Of a stretch of DNA of 16,430 nt, positions 1-7,019 are shown piece after piece. Position 1 is the stretch's first letter. Each line of letters opens with the position of its first letter. This stretch comes from UBA3792 sp045114775 (GTDB lineage: Bacteria > Bacillota > Clostridia > Christensenellales > CAG-138), in contig JBGULC010000030.1 in NCBI GenBank assembly GCA_045114775.1, positions 1-16,430 of the forward strand, given 5' to 3'. The notes beneath the pieces are model-generated. The model was not told the DNA's origin and did no database searches. It was given only the letters and a program-made list of their open reading frames with translations. Made by a program: the position numbers and the translations under genes.

Positions 1-1
1 G

Positions 2-121
2 GATCACTTGCAAGAAGCTGTAAAATCAAAACAGCAGCAGTGTATCCCTGTTACGAAAATTAACGATAACCCTCATTTTGTTGAAATGGCAATCTTTAGC
101 CAAGTTTACAACAGACGTTAA
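2..121 (+). CDS. C-terminal fragment of an unidentified protein, open to the left edge
   Basis: An open frame enters from the left edge and runs 39 codons to TAA at 119-121. The translated tail is polar (it contains DHLQEAVKSKQQQC and ends FSQVYNRR). I do not recognise the family. The stretch is visibly more A+T-rich than the genes to its right. It lies tail-to-tail with a recombinase remnant, so it may belong to a mobile element, but that is inference. It could also be a chance open frame. Confidence 0.35.
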   Translation, partial: DHLQEAVKSKQQQCIPVTKINDNPHFVEMAIFSQVYNRR

Positions 122-129
122 AGTGAAAG

Positions 130-537
130 TTACTTCTTGTGATCCTTGTAGGAACGCAGAAAGTGCGCGATCTTGATCTGTATCGGTTCGGAGATCAGTT
201 CGTTCAGATAATCCTTCACAGCCTTGAGGAACACGTCCTCGCGCACCGTCGGTGCGCCGCAGTTATCCTTACAGGCATAATACACATACTTGTCACCGTG
301 CCGGTTCGGGGAGCGGTGGATGTGCATCTTTGCTCCGCACTTGCAGTAGACAAGTCCGCTGCAGAGAAACTCGTTCTGCTTTCTTCCGCATTGTTTCCGT
401 GAATCCATGATTTTCTGCACCTCATCAAATGTATTTTTGTCCACGATCGCCGGGATCCCGCCGTCGATCCGAATGATATTCTCGGATTCTTCCCGCTCTT
501 TGCGATGCCGGCATCCTTCCAGGGAGTACACATCCAT
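130..537 (-). pseudogene. 3' remnant of a large serine recombinase (recombinase plus zinc-ribbon domains)
   Basis: The last ~135 residues of this minus-strand frame match the central and C-terminal part of large serine recombinases. The piece reading IIRIDGGIPAIVDKNTFDEV is the usual end of the Recombinase domain. It is followed by a zinc-ribbon with CxC at YCKCGAKMHIH and a second cysteine pair in YYACKDNCGAP, then a helical tail ending SYKDHKK. The N-terminal catalytic resolvase domain, with its nucleophilic serine, is missing. Upstream of about base 537 the same open frame continues into DNA that reads as coding on the other strand, so the recombinase is cut off there. It should be inactive. 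Large serine recombinases normally sit at the edge of integrative elements, so this is probably the scar of a lost or rearranged element. An assembly chimera is also possible. Recognition of the family is firm; the exact 5' boundary (about 505-540) is not. Confidence 0.75.
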
Positions 538-799
538 GCTCGGTGAGGGCTTCATGAGCACGGCGGTGACCGGAATCGTCGATATGGTGATCCAGAAGTT
601 CACCAAGACCGGCATTGCGATCGGTGAAGCGAAGAAGGGCGACGGTGACAATCCGGTGAACTGGTGGCGCATCACGATGGGCGTCAAGAAGTACGGCGCG
701 CTGGGCGTGCCGATGGACTTTGCCGGCGCGGAGCTCATCACGGGGCTCATGGAAATGGTTGTCGACGCGATCAACAAGGTGACGATCGACGCTGTTTGA
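536..799 (+). pseudogene. Headless coding fragment, family not recognised
   Basis: This + strand frame runs 87 codons from an ATG at 536 (an alternative ATG is at 554) to TGA at 797-799. It has the look of a true protein C-terminus: FMSTAVTGIVDMVIQKF, then a GDGDNPVNWW stretch and a helical end GLMEMVVDAINKV. Codon use is G+C-rich like the main genes. It begins exactly where the opposing recombinase remnant stops being recognisable, which suggests a junction around 515-545 and that the 5' part of this gene has been lost. I do not recognise the family. A short genuine gene starting at 554 behind GTGAGGG is possible but less likely. Confidence 0.4.
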
Positions 800-1154
800 A
801 TACCACGGCGCCGGAGAACGCGTCATCGATCGGTATCTGGACGGCGCATACCGGCATTTCAGCTACGACGACGAGGACGACTGGACGATCCCGGAGGAAT
901 ACCGCTTCCATCAGGATTCGGAGATCGGCGCAAGCGGATACGAAGCCGAATACCATCTGAAGGACACGGACCAGTGGACGGTCGTTCCCTTTGAAGAGGG
1001 ACAGACCGAACTGACCGTCAACGGGCTTGCCGCGGGCGAATACGAGGTCCGCGTACGCGCCTTTGTCGATACGACCGGCGCGGAGAAGAACTTCCTGATC
1101 ATGGATATCAACTACGGCGAGTACGGCGATGTGATGACGGTTACGGTGAAGTGA
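783..1154 (+). pseudogene. C-terminal fragment of a fibronectin type III-like surface protein
   Basis: This frame is open from 783 (a stop lies at 780-782) to TGA at 1152-1154 and has no ATG, GTG or TTG near its 5' end, so it is headless. It directly follows the stop of the previous fragment in another frame. The last ~55 residues look like the closing strands of a fibronectin-III-like beta-sandwich: TELTVNGLAAGEYEVRVRAF, then YGEYGDVMTVTVK at the end. The acidic composition fits an exported cell-surface or carbohydrate-active protein. What the full protein did cannot be told. A hairpin terminator follows at 1199, so this was probably the true 3' end of a gene. Confidence 0.5.
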
Positions 1155-1198
1155 TGCCGGAAGGTCTTAAGCCCGATCCCATCATCCAAAACGAAACG

Positions 1199-1235
1199 GG
1201 GCGAAGCCATACAGGCTTCGCCCTCATCCTTTTCT
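1199..1235. terminator. Rho-independent terminator, probably bidirectional
   Basis: A perfect 10-bp stem (GGGCGAAGCC at 1199-1208 with GGCTTCGCCC at 1214-1223) has a 5-base loop. On the + strand it is followed by TCATCCTTTTCT, which would end the surface-protein fragment. On the minus strand it is followed by a broken T run (GTTTCGTTTT), which would end the phosphatase gene. A stem of nearly the same sequence occurs at 3979-4004. Confidence 0.8.
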
Positions 1236-1251
1236 AAAAAAAGATAACGTC

Positions 1252-2679
1252 TTATTCCGCACCGAGATAACGGATGCACAGCATGGTGATATCGTCGAAC
1301 TGCTCGGCGCCGTTCGCATGCGCGACGATTGCCGCCTTGACGTCGGAAACGATCTCTTCCGGCGTTTTGTCTGCGGAGGCTTCAAGACAATCGACAAGCC
1401 GCTGTTCGCCGAAAAGCGCATGCGCTTTGTTTTCGGCTTCGGTTACGCCGTCGGTATAGAGGAACAGCCGGTCGCCCTTCTTCAGCGTCATGGTCTGTTC
1501 GCGGTACGGAATGCCTTCCATACCGGCAAGCACGAAGCCGCCGCGGCGTTTGATGAACTCCGGCGTTCCGTCCGAGATCAGCACGGGCGGGTTGTGTCCC
1601 GCACAGACAAAGGTGAGCGCGCCGCTCAAAAGATCGAGCACGCCGATCCACGCGGTGACGAACATCTGCGCCGTGTTGTTGCTGCAAAGGCTGTCGTTTG
1701 CGACGGTGATCGCTTCGGAAAGCGTCGGATAGTCGCGCACGCAGTTCTGAATGGTGGTTTTGGAAGTCGCCATAAAGAGCGCCGCAGGAACGCCCTTGCC
1801 GGAGACGTCCGCTATAACGAAGGCGAGCCGATCCTTGTCCACAAAGAACAGATCGTAGAAATCGCCGCCGACCTCCTTTGCGGCGTCCATGGAGGCCGCG
1901 ATCCCAATTTCCCGCTTTCCGGGGAAGGTCTCCGTGATGGGCGGCAGCAGCGAATGCTGAATGACAGTCGCGACCTCGAGCTCTGTCTTGAGGCGCGAAC
2001 GTTCGAGCGTGATCTCCCGCTGACGCTCGATATAACTGATCATGGCGATCATCAGCGTAAACCCGACTGCATTGACCAGGATGAAAGGCAGAGCGATCGC
2101 TTTGGCGATGTCAAGTCCCGCGTTGGGATTCTCGTGCGGCCGGACAATGAGAATGACGAGCGAAAGATGGAAGATCTCCATCACGACGCCGGTGAGCAGT
2201 GCCAACCAGGGTTTTTTGAGCTTTTTATTGAATTTCCGTGCAAGCACGCCGCACATGACGCCGATGCAGATCGTCGCTGAGATGCAGGCGATGGTGACGC
2301 GCATCGGGGCTGGATTGAAATCCCAGGTACCGGGAGCGGTTAGGTCATAGTTGTTATTGATAAGTCCGTAAATAAATCGGTGCACCGCCGCGATCACGCC
2401 TGCGATCAGACCGCCGAGCGGTCCGCCGGTGAAGCCCGCAAGCATCGGACCGATGTCGCGCACGGATATGACCGCGCCGTTCAGATTCAGACCGGACATG
2501 GTGCCGTAAATGCCGAAGATACCGCCCAAAAGGCCCGCGAACAGCGAATACTTCCAGTTCATCTTTGAACCGAAAAACTTCGTCATCAGCTCACTGCCGC
2601 CGATGAATGCCGCAATCACGAGAATGACGGCGAGCGTGCCGATCATGTTGGTGAAAAAAACTGTCAGATTTCCGTCCAT
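1252..2679 (-). CDS. Membrane PP2C-type serine phosphatase (5TM-LytS sensor plus SpoIIE/RsbU domain)
   Basis: A 475-residue protein with an N-terminal membrane sensor and a C-terminal phosphatase. Residues ~13-215 hold six or so hydrophobic segments. The stretch around 67-105 (NGAVISVRDIGPMLAGFTGG, then AGVIAAVHRF) is the hallmark of the 5TM-LytS/YhcK receptor domain. A short helical linker (~218-240) leads to the SpoIIE domain, with GGDFYD (D273), ADVSGKG (D291), the AGHNPPVL strand, LYTDGVTEAEN (D410) and FDDITML (D462, D463). All expected metal-binding aspartates are present, so it should be an active Mn/Mg phosphatase. Family members dephosphorylate anti-anti-sigma factors (SpoIIE, RsbU). 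No STAS or anti-sigma partner lies in the window, so the target is unknown. GGAGG seven bases before the ATG supports the start. Transcribed alone, from the promoter at 2715-2743. Confidence 0.93.
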   Translation of the reverse strand: MDGNLTVFFTNMIGTLAVILVIAAFIGGSELMTKFFGSKMNWKYSLFAGLLGGIFGIYGTMSGLNLNGAVISVRDIGPMLAGFTGGPLGGLIAGVIAAVHRFIYGLINNNYDLTAPGTWDFNPAPMRVTIACISATICIGVMCGVLARKFNKKLKKPWLALLTGVVMEIFHLSLVILIVRPHENPNAGLDIAKAIALPFILVNAVGFTLMIAMISYIERQREITLERSRLKTELEVATVIQHSLLPPITETFPGKREIGIAASMDAAKEVGGDFYDLFFVDKDRLAFVIADVSGKGVPAALFMATSKTTIQNCVRDYPTLSEAITVANDSLCSNNTAQMFVTAWIGVLDLLSGALTFVCAGHNPPVLISDGTPEFIKRRGGFVLAGMEGIPYREQTMTLKKGDRLFLYTDGVTEAENKAHALFGEQRLVDCLEASADKTPEEIVSDVKAAIVAHANGAEQFDDITMLCIRYLGAE

Positions 2680-2714
2680 GGAATAACCTCCGGAGAGCCC
2701 TGAAAGATGGTTTT

Positions 2715-2743
2715 ATTGTAGCAGTTTTGCGGAAAGAGGTCAA
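2715..2743 (-). promoter_or_regulatory. Sigma-A promoter of the membrane phosphatase gene
   Basis: Read on the minus strand: -35 TTGACC (2743-2738), a 17-base spacer, -10 TACAAT (2720-2715), preceded by TGC as an extended -10. It lies 36 bases upstream of the phosphatase ATG. Confidence 0.75.
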
Positions 2744-2819
2744 CACGGGAGGACGAAAAAGATTGGCGATCCATCGAACGATCCGCACGGAAACACGTAC
2801 CTGAAAAAGGGGAATGATA

Positions 2820-2848
2820 TTGATTTTCAATCCTTTTTCTGCTACAAT
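2820..2848 (+). promoter_or_regulatory. Sigma-A promoter for the radical SAM gene
   Basis: -35 TTGATT (2820-2825), a 17-base spacer, -10 TACAAT (2843-2848) with an extended TGC. The -10 core is an inverted copy of that of the divergent phosphatase promoter: CTGCTACAATAAA at 2839-2851 against its reverse complement at 2712-2724. An inverted repeat GAAAAAGG (2803-2810) / CCTTTTTC (2832-2839) flanks the -35 and could be an operator. Transcription would start near 2855, leaving more than 100 bases before the recognisable radical SAM coding region. I see no clear gene in that leader. Confidence 0.65.
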
Positions 2849-2969
2849 AAACCAACTAAATATATAATAATCATACGCGATGATCAACAGGATTCGCAAA
2901 CCATGAAACAGGCAAGCTCTATCGTTCGCTTGACGTCGACAATCTGATGATCATCGTCTGAACGTATGA

Positions 2970-3973
2970 CACGACGTCTTTACAATTGGATATCTTTGGC
3001 TGAGACAGGAACAAAACGGGGTCTCCGTTTACGATCGGGACCGTGATCGGTTCCTGTTTTTTCCGGACGCCGATCGGAACGCGCTGTCCGGCTGCACGAC
3101 GGAGGACGAGACGTTCGCGGCGCTGAAGGAGGCGGACCGGACCGCCTTCCGCACGTTCGAGTATCCGCTGCGGATCGGATGGATGCTCGCGAGCCGCTGC
3201 AATCTGGACTGCGTCTACTGCATTGCGCAGGATAAGATGGATCCGAAGGCAAACAACGACGATCCTTTGGGAACGGCGGATCACATTTTATCCCTGCATC
3301 CGCTTTCGGTCGTGATCAGCGGCGGCGAACCGACGCTGTGCCGCACACTTCCGGCCGTGCTGGATCGTCTTGCGGGGAAAACCGCCCTGATCCTGGACAG
3401 CAACGGCACGGTCCCGTTTCATGAGAACCTGATCGACGCGCTGCGCCGCGCCGACACGTCCGTCCGGATCAGCAGCGACGCCGCCGATCCCGCAATCAAC
3501 GGCGTGCTTCGACCGAATCGAAATCCGAATGCGGAGGATCTTTCCGCGATCGAAGCAAATCTTCAGCTGCTTTTGCGGGAACACATTCTTACCAGCGTGC
3601 ATACGGTCGTGACGACGGTTAATCGCACGGCGCTGTTCGGGCTCGGGGAACGGCTCGCTTCGCTCGGTATACGGCGCCGGCATCTCTACGGGCTTTTGGT
3701 CGCCGGGCGCGGCAGAGCATGCTTTCCCGCGCTGTATGTCGGCGCGGAGGCGCTTTCTGAAATTCAAAAAGACCTTGCGACGCGCTTTTCGGACATGCGG
3801 ATCACGTTTTCCCTGCCGGATGAAACCGGCGCGGGCGGGGCTTTTCCGATCGCGGACGGCGCAGGCCGCTTTTCGTCGAACCGGACGGATGCACGCTCGT
3901 TTATCCGGGAAAGGACCTAAAGCGACCGACCGCAAAAGAGCTCGGCGAGCTGTGCTCGGGTCGGTATCTGTAA
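2970..3973 (+). pseudogene. Radical SAM protein, frameshifted and without a clear start codon
   Basis: The frame containing the ATG at 3183 encodes a radical SAM core. SRCNLDCVYC gives the CxxxCxxC motif for the 4Fe-4S cluster, and VVISGGEPTL is the SAM-binding GGE motif. Coding sense clearly extends upstream of that ATG (QNGVSVYDRDRDRFLFFPDA) back to a stop at 2967-2969, but no ATG, GTG or TTG starts that stretch. At the 3' end the frame runs to TAA at 3918-3920. The neighbouring frame, however, carries a convincing C-terminus (FVEPDGCTLVYPGKDLKRP ... LGELCSGRYL) ending in TAA at 3971-3973. Adding one T to the TTTT run at 3870-3873 would join them as GRFFVEPDG. Two separate defects make a decaying gene likely. 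A sequencing error in the T run would explain only one of them. The substrate is unknown. Confidence 0.8.
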
Positions 3974-3978
3974 GCAAA

Positions 3979-4010
3979 GGGGCAAAGCCAAAAGGCTTCG
4001 CCCCTGTTTC
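3979..4010 (+). terminator. Terminator after the radical SAM gene
   Basis: An 11-bp stem with one A-C mismatch (3979-3989 pairs with 3994-4004, loop AAAA) is followed by TGTTTCTGT. It lies six bases after the TAA at 3971-3973. This supports that stop, rather than the one at 3918, as the original gene end. The stem is a near copy of the one at 1199-1223. Confidence 0.75.
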
Positions 4011-4019
4011 TGTATCCTG

Positions 4020-4048
4020 AAAAAAGCTGCTCTGAAAACAGAGCAGCT
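4020..4048 (-). terminator. Terminator of the lacI-PHP-pfkB operon
   Basis: A perfect 10-bp stem (AGCTGCTCTG at 4025-4034 with CAGAGCAGCT at 4039-4048, loop AAAA). On the minus strand it is followed by T(6), the complement of the A run at 4020-4025. It lies 29 bases beyond the kinase stop codon. Confidence 0.88.
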
Positions 4049-4077
4049 CGTATGCTTCGAGTGCTTTATTCGCAGGG

Positions 4078-4956
4078 TCAGCGATAGAAGCGGTCGATGT
4101 ATGCGAGAACGTCCTGCCGGGTGCCTTTGAACGGTCCCGGCGTTTCCATCTTGAGAGAGACCAGCGCCGCGGCAAATTCGAGTGCGGTCGGGATGTCGTG
4201 ATCGAGACGCTCGCAGAGATAGCCCGCAAAGGTCGTGTCGCCTCTGCCGGTTCTGCCGGACATATTGCGCGGACGCAGCGGCGCACGGTAGATTTTGCTG
4301 CCGTCGCAGACGATCGCTTCGGTGTTATGCGTGATCAAAACCTCTTTTGCGCCCCATTCGCACAGCAGGAACGCCGCCTTTTCGCGGTCGTCGGTACCGG
4401 TCAGCATTTCCGCCTCCGCCGCATCGGTCTTGAGATACCGGATCAGCGGCAGGCACTGTTTTTTCTCCGGCCAATCGCGAAGCTCCAGCGTTCCGTCTTC
4501 GTTGCGGTAGCGCATCATGCCCTGCACGTCCAGTCCGACGTCGCCGCGCGCGGCGCACGTTTCCACAAACGCGAGGGGAAAATCGCCCGCAACGAGACCG
4601 CCGAGATGGTAGATCTTCGCCTGCGCATCCGGCAGATCGGAGGGCTGATACGGTTCGATCCCCCTGGTATTCAAACCGCGCCGCCGTTCACGGTCCGGTG
4701 TGAAATAGGTATTCTGCATCTCGGTATAGGTTTCCGACTCGACGGGGAAGATCTTCTCCACTTGACTGTCCCGGAACACCTTATACGGGTCGATCACCTT
4801 GGTATTGCCTTTCGGTACGACCGCCACCGAATGCCCGATCGCCGCCGCGGCATAGCCCGAAAAGGTGACTGCGCCGCCGTTGATGAACTCTTCTCTGCCG
4901 TCGTAGTCGATGTTGTGGTCGAGCGTGATCTGTCCGATGATCATACTGTCAAACAT
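4078..4956 (-). CDS. PfkB-family carbohydrate/nucleoside kinase
   Basis: With the start at 4956 this is a 292-residue ribokinase-fold kinase that phosphorylates a small hydroxylated substrate with ATP. The N-terminal strand is followed by the PfkB glycine motif (NGGAVTFSGYAAAAIG, about residues 26-41). The segment LKTDAAEAEMLTG (175-187) is the usual K/N-x-x-E-x-x-x-L-x-G motif. The C-terminal signature is SGRTGRGDTTFAGYL (233-247), in which D240 is the catalytic base. Most relatives read TGAGD; here an arginine replaces the alanine of the anion hole. The GAGGAA ribosome site seven bases before the ATG at 4956 argues against the longer frame starting at 5046. The gene overlaps the end of the PHP gene by 8 bases, so translation is probably coupled. 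The substrate is unknown. PfkB enzymes include ribo-, fructo- and myo-inositol kinases, and the last is notable given the inositol-dehydrogenase-like gene across the divergent promoter. Confidence 0.88.
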   Translation of the reverse strand: MFDSMIIGQITLDHNIDYDGREEFINGGAVTFSGYAAAAIGHSVAVVPKGNTKVIDPYKVFRDSQVEKIFPVESETYTEMQNTYFTPDRERRRGLNTRGIEPYQPSDLPDAQAKIYHLGGLVAGDFPLAFVETCAARGDVGLDVQGMMRYRNEDGTLELRDWPEKKQCLPLIRYLKTDAAEAEMLTGTDDREKAAFLLCEWGAKEVLITHNTEAIVCDGSKIYRAPLRPRNMSGRTGRGDTTFAGYLCERLDHDIPTALEFAAALVSLKMETPGPFKGTRQDVLAYIDRFYR

Positions 4957-5662
4957 GCGGTATTTCCTCGCTTTCTTTGATGATCCGATCGAAGTCGGGG
5001 CACCAGTTTTTGTACTGTCCGGATGTGATGACGTCCTTAAGCGCATAGGAGTCGCGGATGCGTTTTTCGGTCAGGATCGCCGCGCGTCCTTCGTCGCCGA
5101 TCTGGTGCGCGTCGGAGCCGACCGTGCGGTAAAGATGCGGATTTTCTTTGCACAGTTTCAGCGCCAGCTCGTTGCGGTTGTCGTGCCGCGGATTGCAGTT
5201 GACGACCTCAATTCCGTGCACGCAGTCGTAAAAGACCTCGTTGCAGCCGTTGCGGTACGGATGAGCATGGATGATCAGCACCTCATCTTTGTATCGGTCA
5301 AAGAACGCTTTATGATCCATTTTCGTGATCCACGGATTTTTGCGGAGCCACGGTTCGTCGATCCCGTAGATCAGATAATCGCTGTCGTTCTCGGGGAAGC
5401 GCAGCTCAACGCCGAAGATCACGTCCATGCCGAGCGCGTCCCCGGCCGCCTTCGCCGCGCGGTAGCCGAAAAGATACCGGTCGACGATCGCGTCCCAGTC
5501 GTCCGGCACGTTGTAATGCGCGATCTGCGTGTTGTGCAGATGATCGGTCACGCAGACGCCCTGATAGCCGAGCGCGTGATACGTTTTGATCTGATCGGCG
5601 GCGGGCACATGCCCGCATTTGCTCGACTCATCGGTGTGCAGATGCAGTTCGTAACGGTACAT
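4949..5662 (-). CDS. PHP-domain metal-dependent phosphoesterase
   Basis: A 237-residue single-domain PHP protein of the polymerase/histidinol-phosphatase superfamily, which hydrolyses phosphate esters with a trinuclear metal centre. The metal-ligand motifs appear in the standard order: HLHTDESSKCG (H7, H9, D11), TDH (D40, H41), GVELRF (E86), IIHAHPYR (H132, H134), a NCNPRHDNRN segment near 156-164 and GSDAH (D184, H186). There is no signal peptide, so it acts in the cytoplasm. A GGGAGG ribosome site just before the ATG fixes the start. It follows lacI by 10 bases and overlaps pfkB by 8, so the three form one transcript. Beside a kinase it may remove or exchange a phosphate in the same pathway. 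Histidinol phosphatase is possible by family but is not suggested by the context, and the true substrate is unknown. Confidence 0.9.
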   Translation of the reverse strand: MYRYELHLHTDESSKCGHVPAADQIKTYHALGYQGVCVTDHLHNTQIAHYNVPDDWDAIVDRYLFGYRAAKAAGDALGMDVIFGVELRFPENDSDYLIYGIDEPWLRKNPWITKMDHKAFFDRYKDEVLIIHAHPYRNGCNEVFYDCVHGIEVVNCNPRHDNRNELALKLCKENPHLYRTVGSDAHQIGDEGRAAILTEKRIRDSYALKDVITSGQYKNWCPDFDRIIKESEEIPHV

Positions 5663-5672
5663 AGAGCCTCCC

Positions 5673-6686
5673 TCAGTTGTTTCCGATTGCCCGGCAGGAA
5701 TTACGGATTACGAGCGACGGGGAAAGAATGGTCTTGGTGTGCGGCGTCTCGGGACGCTTGATGCGGTTTAGGAGCATGTCCAGCGCGGAAACGGCAAGTT
5801 CCAGCTTCGGCTGGTTTACCGTGGTCAGCGAAATCGGCGGCAGCGCGGAGAACGTGATGTTGTCAAATCCCATCAGGGAAAGATCCTCCGGAATGCGGAT
5901 GCCCTTTTCATACGCCGCCTGAATGACGCCGATCGCCAGCGTGTCCGACGCGCACAGGATCGCCGTTTCCGAAAACGGCTGTTCAAAATGCGCTTTCGCA
6001 AGCTCATAGCCGACCTGCACCGAGCTGCGCGCGCTGGAATTGCGCAGCACGTTCGGCTCGATACGGAGTTTTTTGCAGGCGTTATAGTAGCCGTCCGCGC
6101 GAAGCTTATGCGTCATGCTGTTGTCGCGCGCGCCGAGATACAGAATGTTGCGATGTCCGAGCGAATACAGGTATTCCGTCGCCTGCTGCATGCCTGCCGT
6201 GTTGTCGACGGAAACGTAGTTTTCCGGCAGATCCATCATGTTCTCGCCGATGAAGACCGTCGGCACCTGCGCCGTCTGCGTCTTCAGCGCGTCGTAGGAT
6301 TCGGATCCGACCGGGATCATGATGATGCCGTCCACTTTGCGCCCGACGAGCAGTGAAAAGACTTCCTTTTCGAGCGAGCGGTCGTAGGAGGAGTTGCAAA
6401 CCATCAGATTATAGCCGCACTGACGCGCATAGATCTCCAGATGCGCGGTCATTTCGCTCATAAACGGGTTGTCGATGCTGGTGACGATCAGCCCGATGAT
6501 GTTCGTGCGCTTCATCACCATCGACCGTGCGACGGCGTTGGGCGTATAGCCCATTTCCTCGCAGATTTTGATGACGCGTTTCCGGGTGCTTTCGCCGATC
6601 TCCGGGCTGCCGGACAGCGCACGGGAGACCGTAGCATAGGAGACGCCCGAGACTTTCGCGACGTCCTTCAGGGTGACGACTGCCAT
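5673..6686 (-). CDS. LacI-family transcriptional repressor
   Basis: With the start at 6686 this is a 337-residue regulator. It opens with the LacI helix-turn-helix (TLKDVAKVSGVSYATVSRAL, residues 5-24), followed by the hinge (TPNAVARSMVMKR, 48-60). The hinge position that is usually leucine (ARSL) is methionine here. The rest is a periplasmic-binding-protein-like effector domain, expected to bind a sugar or sugar-phosphate inducer. GGAGG eight bases before the internal ATG makes 6686 a better start than 6725. It is the first gene of the lacI-PHP-pfkB unit. Its own promoter carries the same operator as the divergent 10-gene operon, so autorepression and control of that operon are likely. The effector is unknown. 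Confidence 0.94.
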   Translation of the reverse strand: MAVVTLKDVAKVSGVSYATVSRALSGSPEIGESTRKRVIKICEEMGYTPNAVARSMVMKRTNIIGLIVTSIDNPFMSEMTAHLEIYARQCGYNLMVCNSSYDRSLEKEVFSLLVGRKVDGIIMIPVGSESYDALKTQTAQVPTVFIGENMMDLPENYVSVDNTAGMQQATEYLYSLGHRNILYLGARDNSMTHKLRADGYYNACKKLRIEPNVLRNSSARSSVQVGYELAKAHFEQPFSETAILCASDTLAIGVIQAAYEKGIRIPEDLSLMGFDNITFSALPPISLTTVNQPKLELAVSALDMLLNRIKRPETPHTKTILSPSLVIRNSCRAIGNN

Positions 6687-6710
6687 GAGATACCTCCGTT
6701 TCGTCGGTTC

Positions 6711-6733
6711 CGTAAATTTACGCAAACGTTTTC
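6711..6733 (-). promoter_or_regulatory. LacI-family operator, repressor-gene side
   Basis: On the minus strand GAAAACGTTTGCGTAAA (6733-6717) contains the palindrome AAACGTTT with a central CG, as LacI-family operators have. It is continued by the perfect palindrome CGTAAATTTACG (6711-6722). It begins 10 bases after the last base of the -10 box and so covers the expected transcription start. One base differs from the copy at 6981-6997. Confidence 0.75.
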
Positions 6734-6742
6734 ATATAACTG

Positions 6743-6771
6743 ATTGTACAACCGTTTTTCCTGTTTGTCAA
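6743..6771 (-). promoter_or_regulatory. Promoter of the lacI-PHP-pfkB operon
   Basis: Read on the minus strand: -35 TTGACA (6771-6766), 17-base spacer, -10 TACAAT (6748-6743). Both hexamers and the spacing are identical to those of the divergent HAD-operon promoter. Confidence 0.85.
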
Positions 6772-6942
6772 TGAAAGAAAGCAAACAAAATGATAAAAAG
6801 CGGTTTTCGTTTTCCATGCAGGGACGGTTTCGACGGCCCATACCGCAAGGAATCGGGTTTCTTCTTTTTATACGGGAAAGCATTCGCCGTAAAACTTGCG
6901 ACAGATCCGGGAATAATCATTCAAAAACGCTGTATTTTCATA

Positions 6943-6971
6943 TTGACAAACCTCTCGCTCTGAGATACAAT
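6943..6971 (+). promoter_or_regulatory. Promoter of the HAD/archaeal-glycolysis operon
   Basis: -35 TTGACA (6943-6948), 17-base spacer, -10 TACAAT (6966-6971). This is close to consensus sigma-A and should be strong when the repressor is off. The ~170 bases between the two divergent -35 boxes hold no gene; one reading frame is open there, but it has neither a ribosome site nor family features. Confidence 0.87.
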
Positions 6972-6980
6972 TACAGTAGC

Positions 6981-6998
6981 GAAAACGTTTACGTAAAC
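6981..6998 (+). promoter_or_regulatory. LacI-family operator, HAD-operon side
   Basis: GAAAACGTTTACGTAAA (6981-6997) starts 10 bases after the -10 box. It contains AAACGTTT and the overlapping perfect palindrome GTTTACGTAAAC (6987-6998), both with a central CG. Position and sequence match the site in the divergent lacI promoter, so the neighbouring repressor is the obvious ligand. Confidence 0.77.
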
Positions 6999-7019
6999 AC
7001 AAGCGCACGGAGGGGCAAG

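Noticed and set aside
1318..2280. A long plus-strand frame opposite the membrane phosphatase
   Set aside because: The minus-strand frame carries all SpoIIE and LytS motifs. The opposite frame is Arg/His/Asp-rich shadow sequence typical of G+C-rich DNA.
2903..2947. A 14-codon frame (MKQASSIVRLTSTI) after the plus-strand promoter, as a possible peptide substrate of the radical SAM protein
   Set aside because: The ribosome site is weak, the sequence has no leader/core pattern or Cys/Gly-rich core, and the radical SAM gene beside it is broken. A frame this short occurs easily by chance.
2884..2961. An open frame ending HETGKLYRSLDVDNLMIIV that sounds protein-like
   Set aside because: It has no start codon, only 25 codons, and lies in the leader of the radical SAM unit. 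It could be a fragment but cannot be supported.
6744..7019. A 92-residue N-terminal extension of the first HAD protein
   Set aside because: It would cross the promoter and operator, and its sequence shows no domain. The ATG at 7020 has a strong ribosome site.
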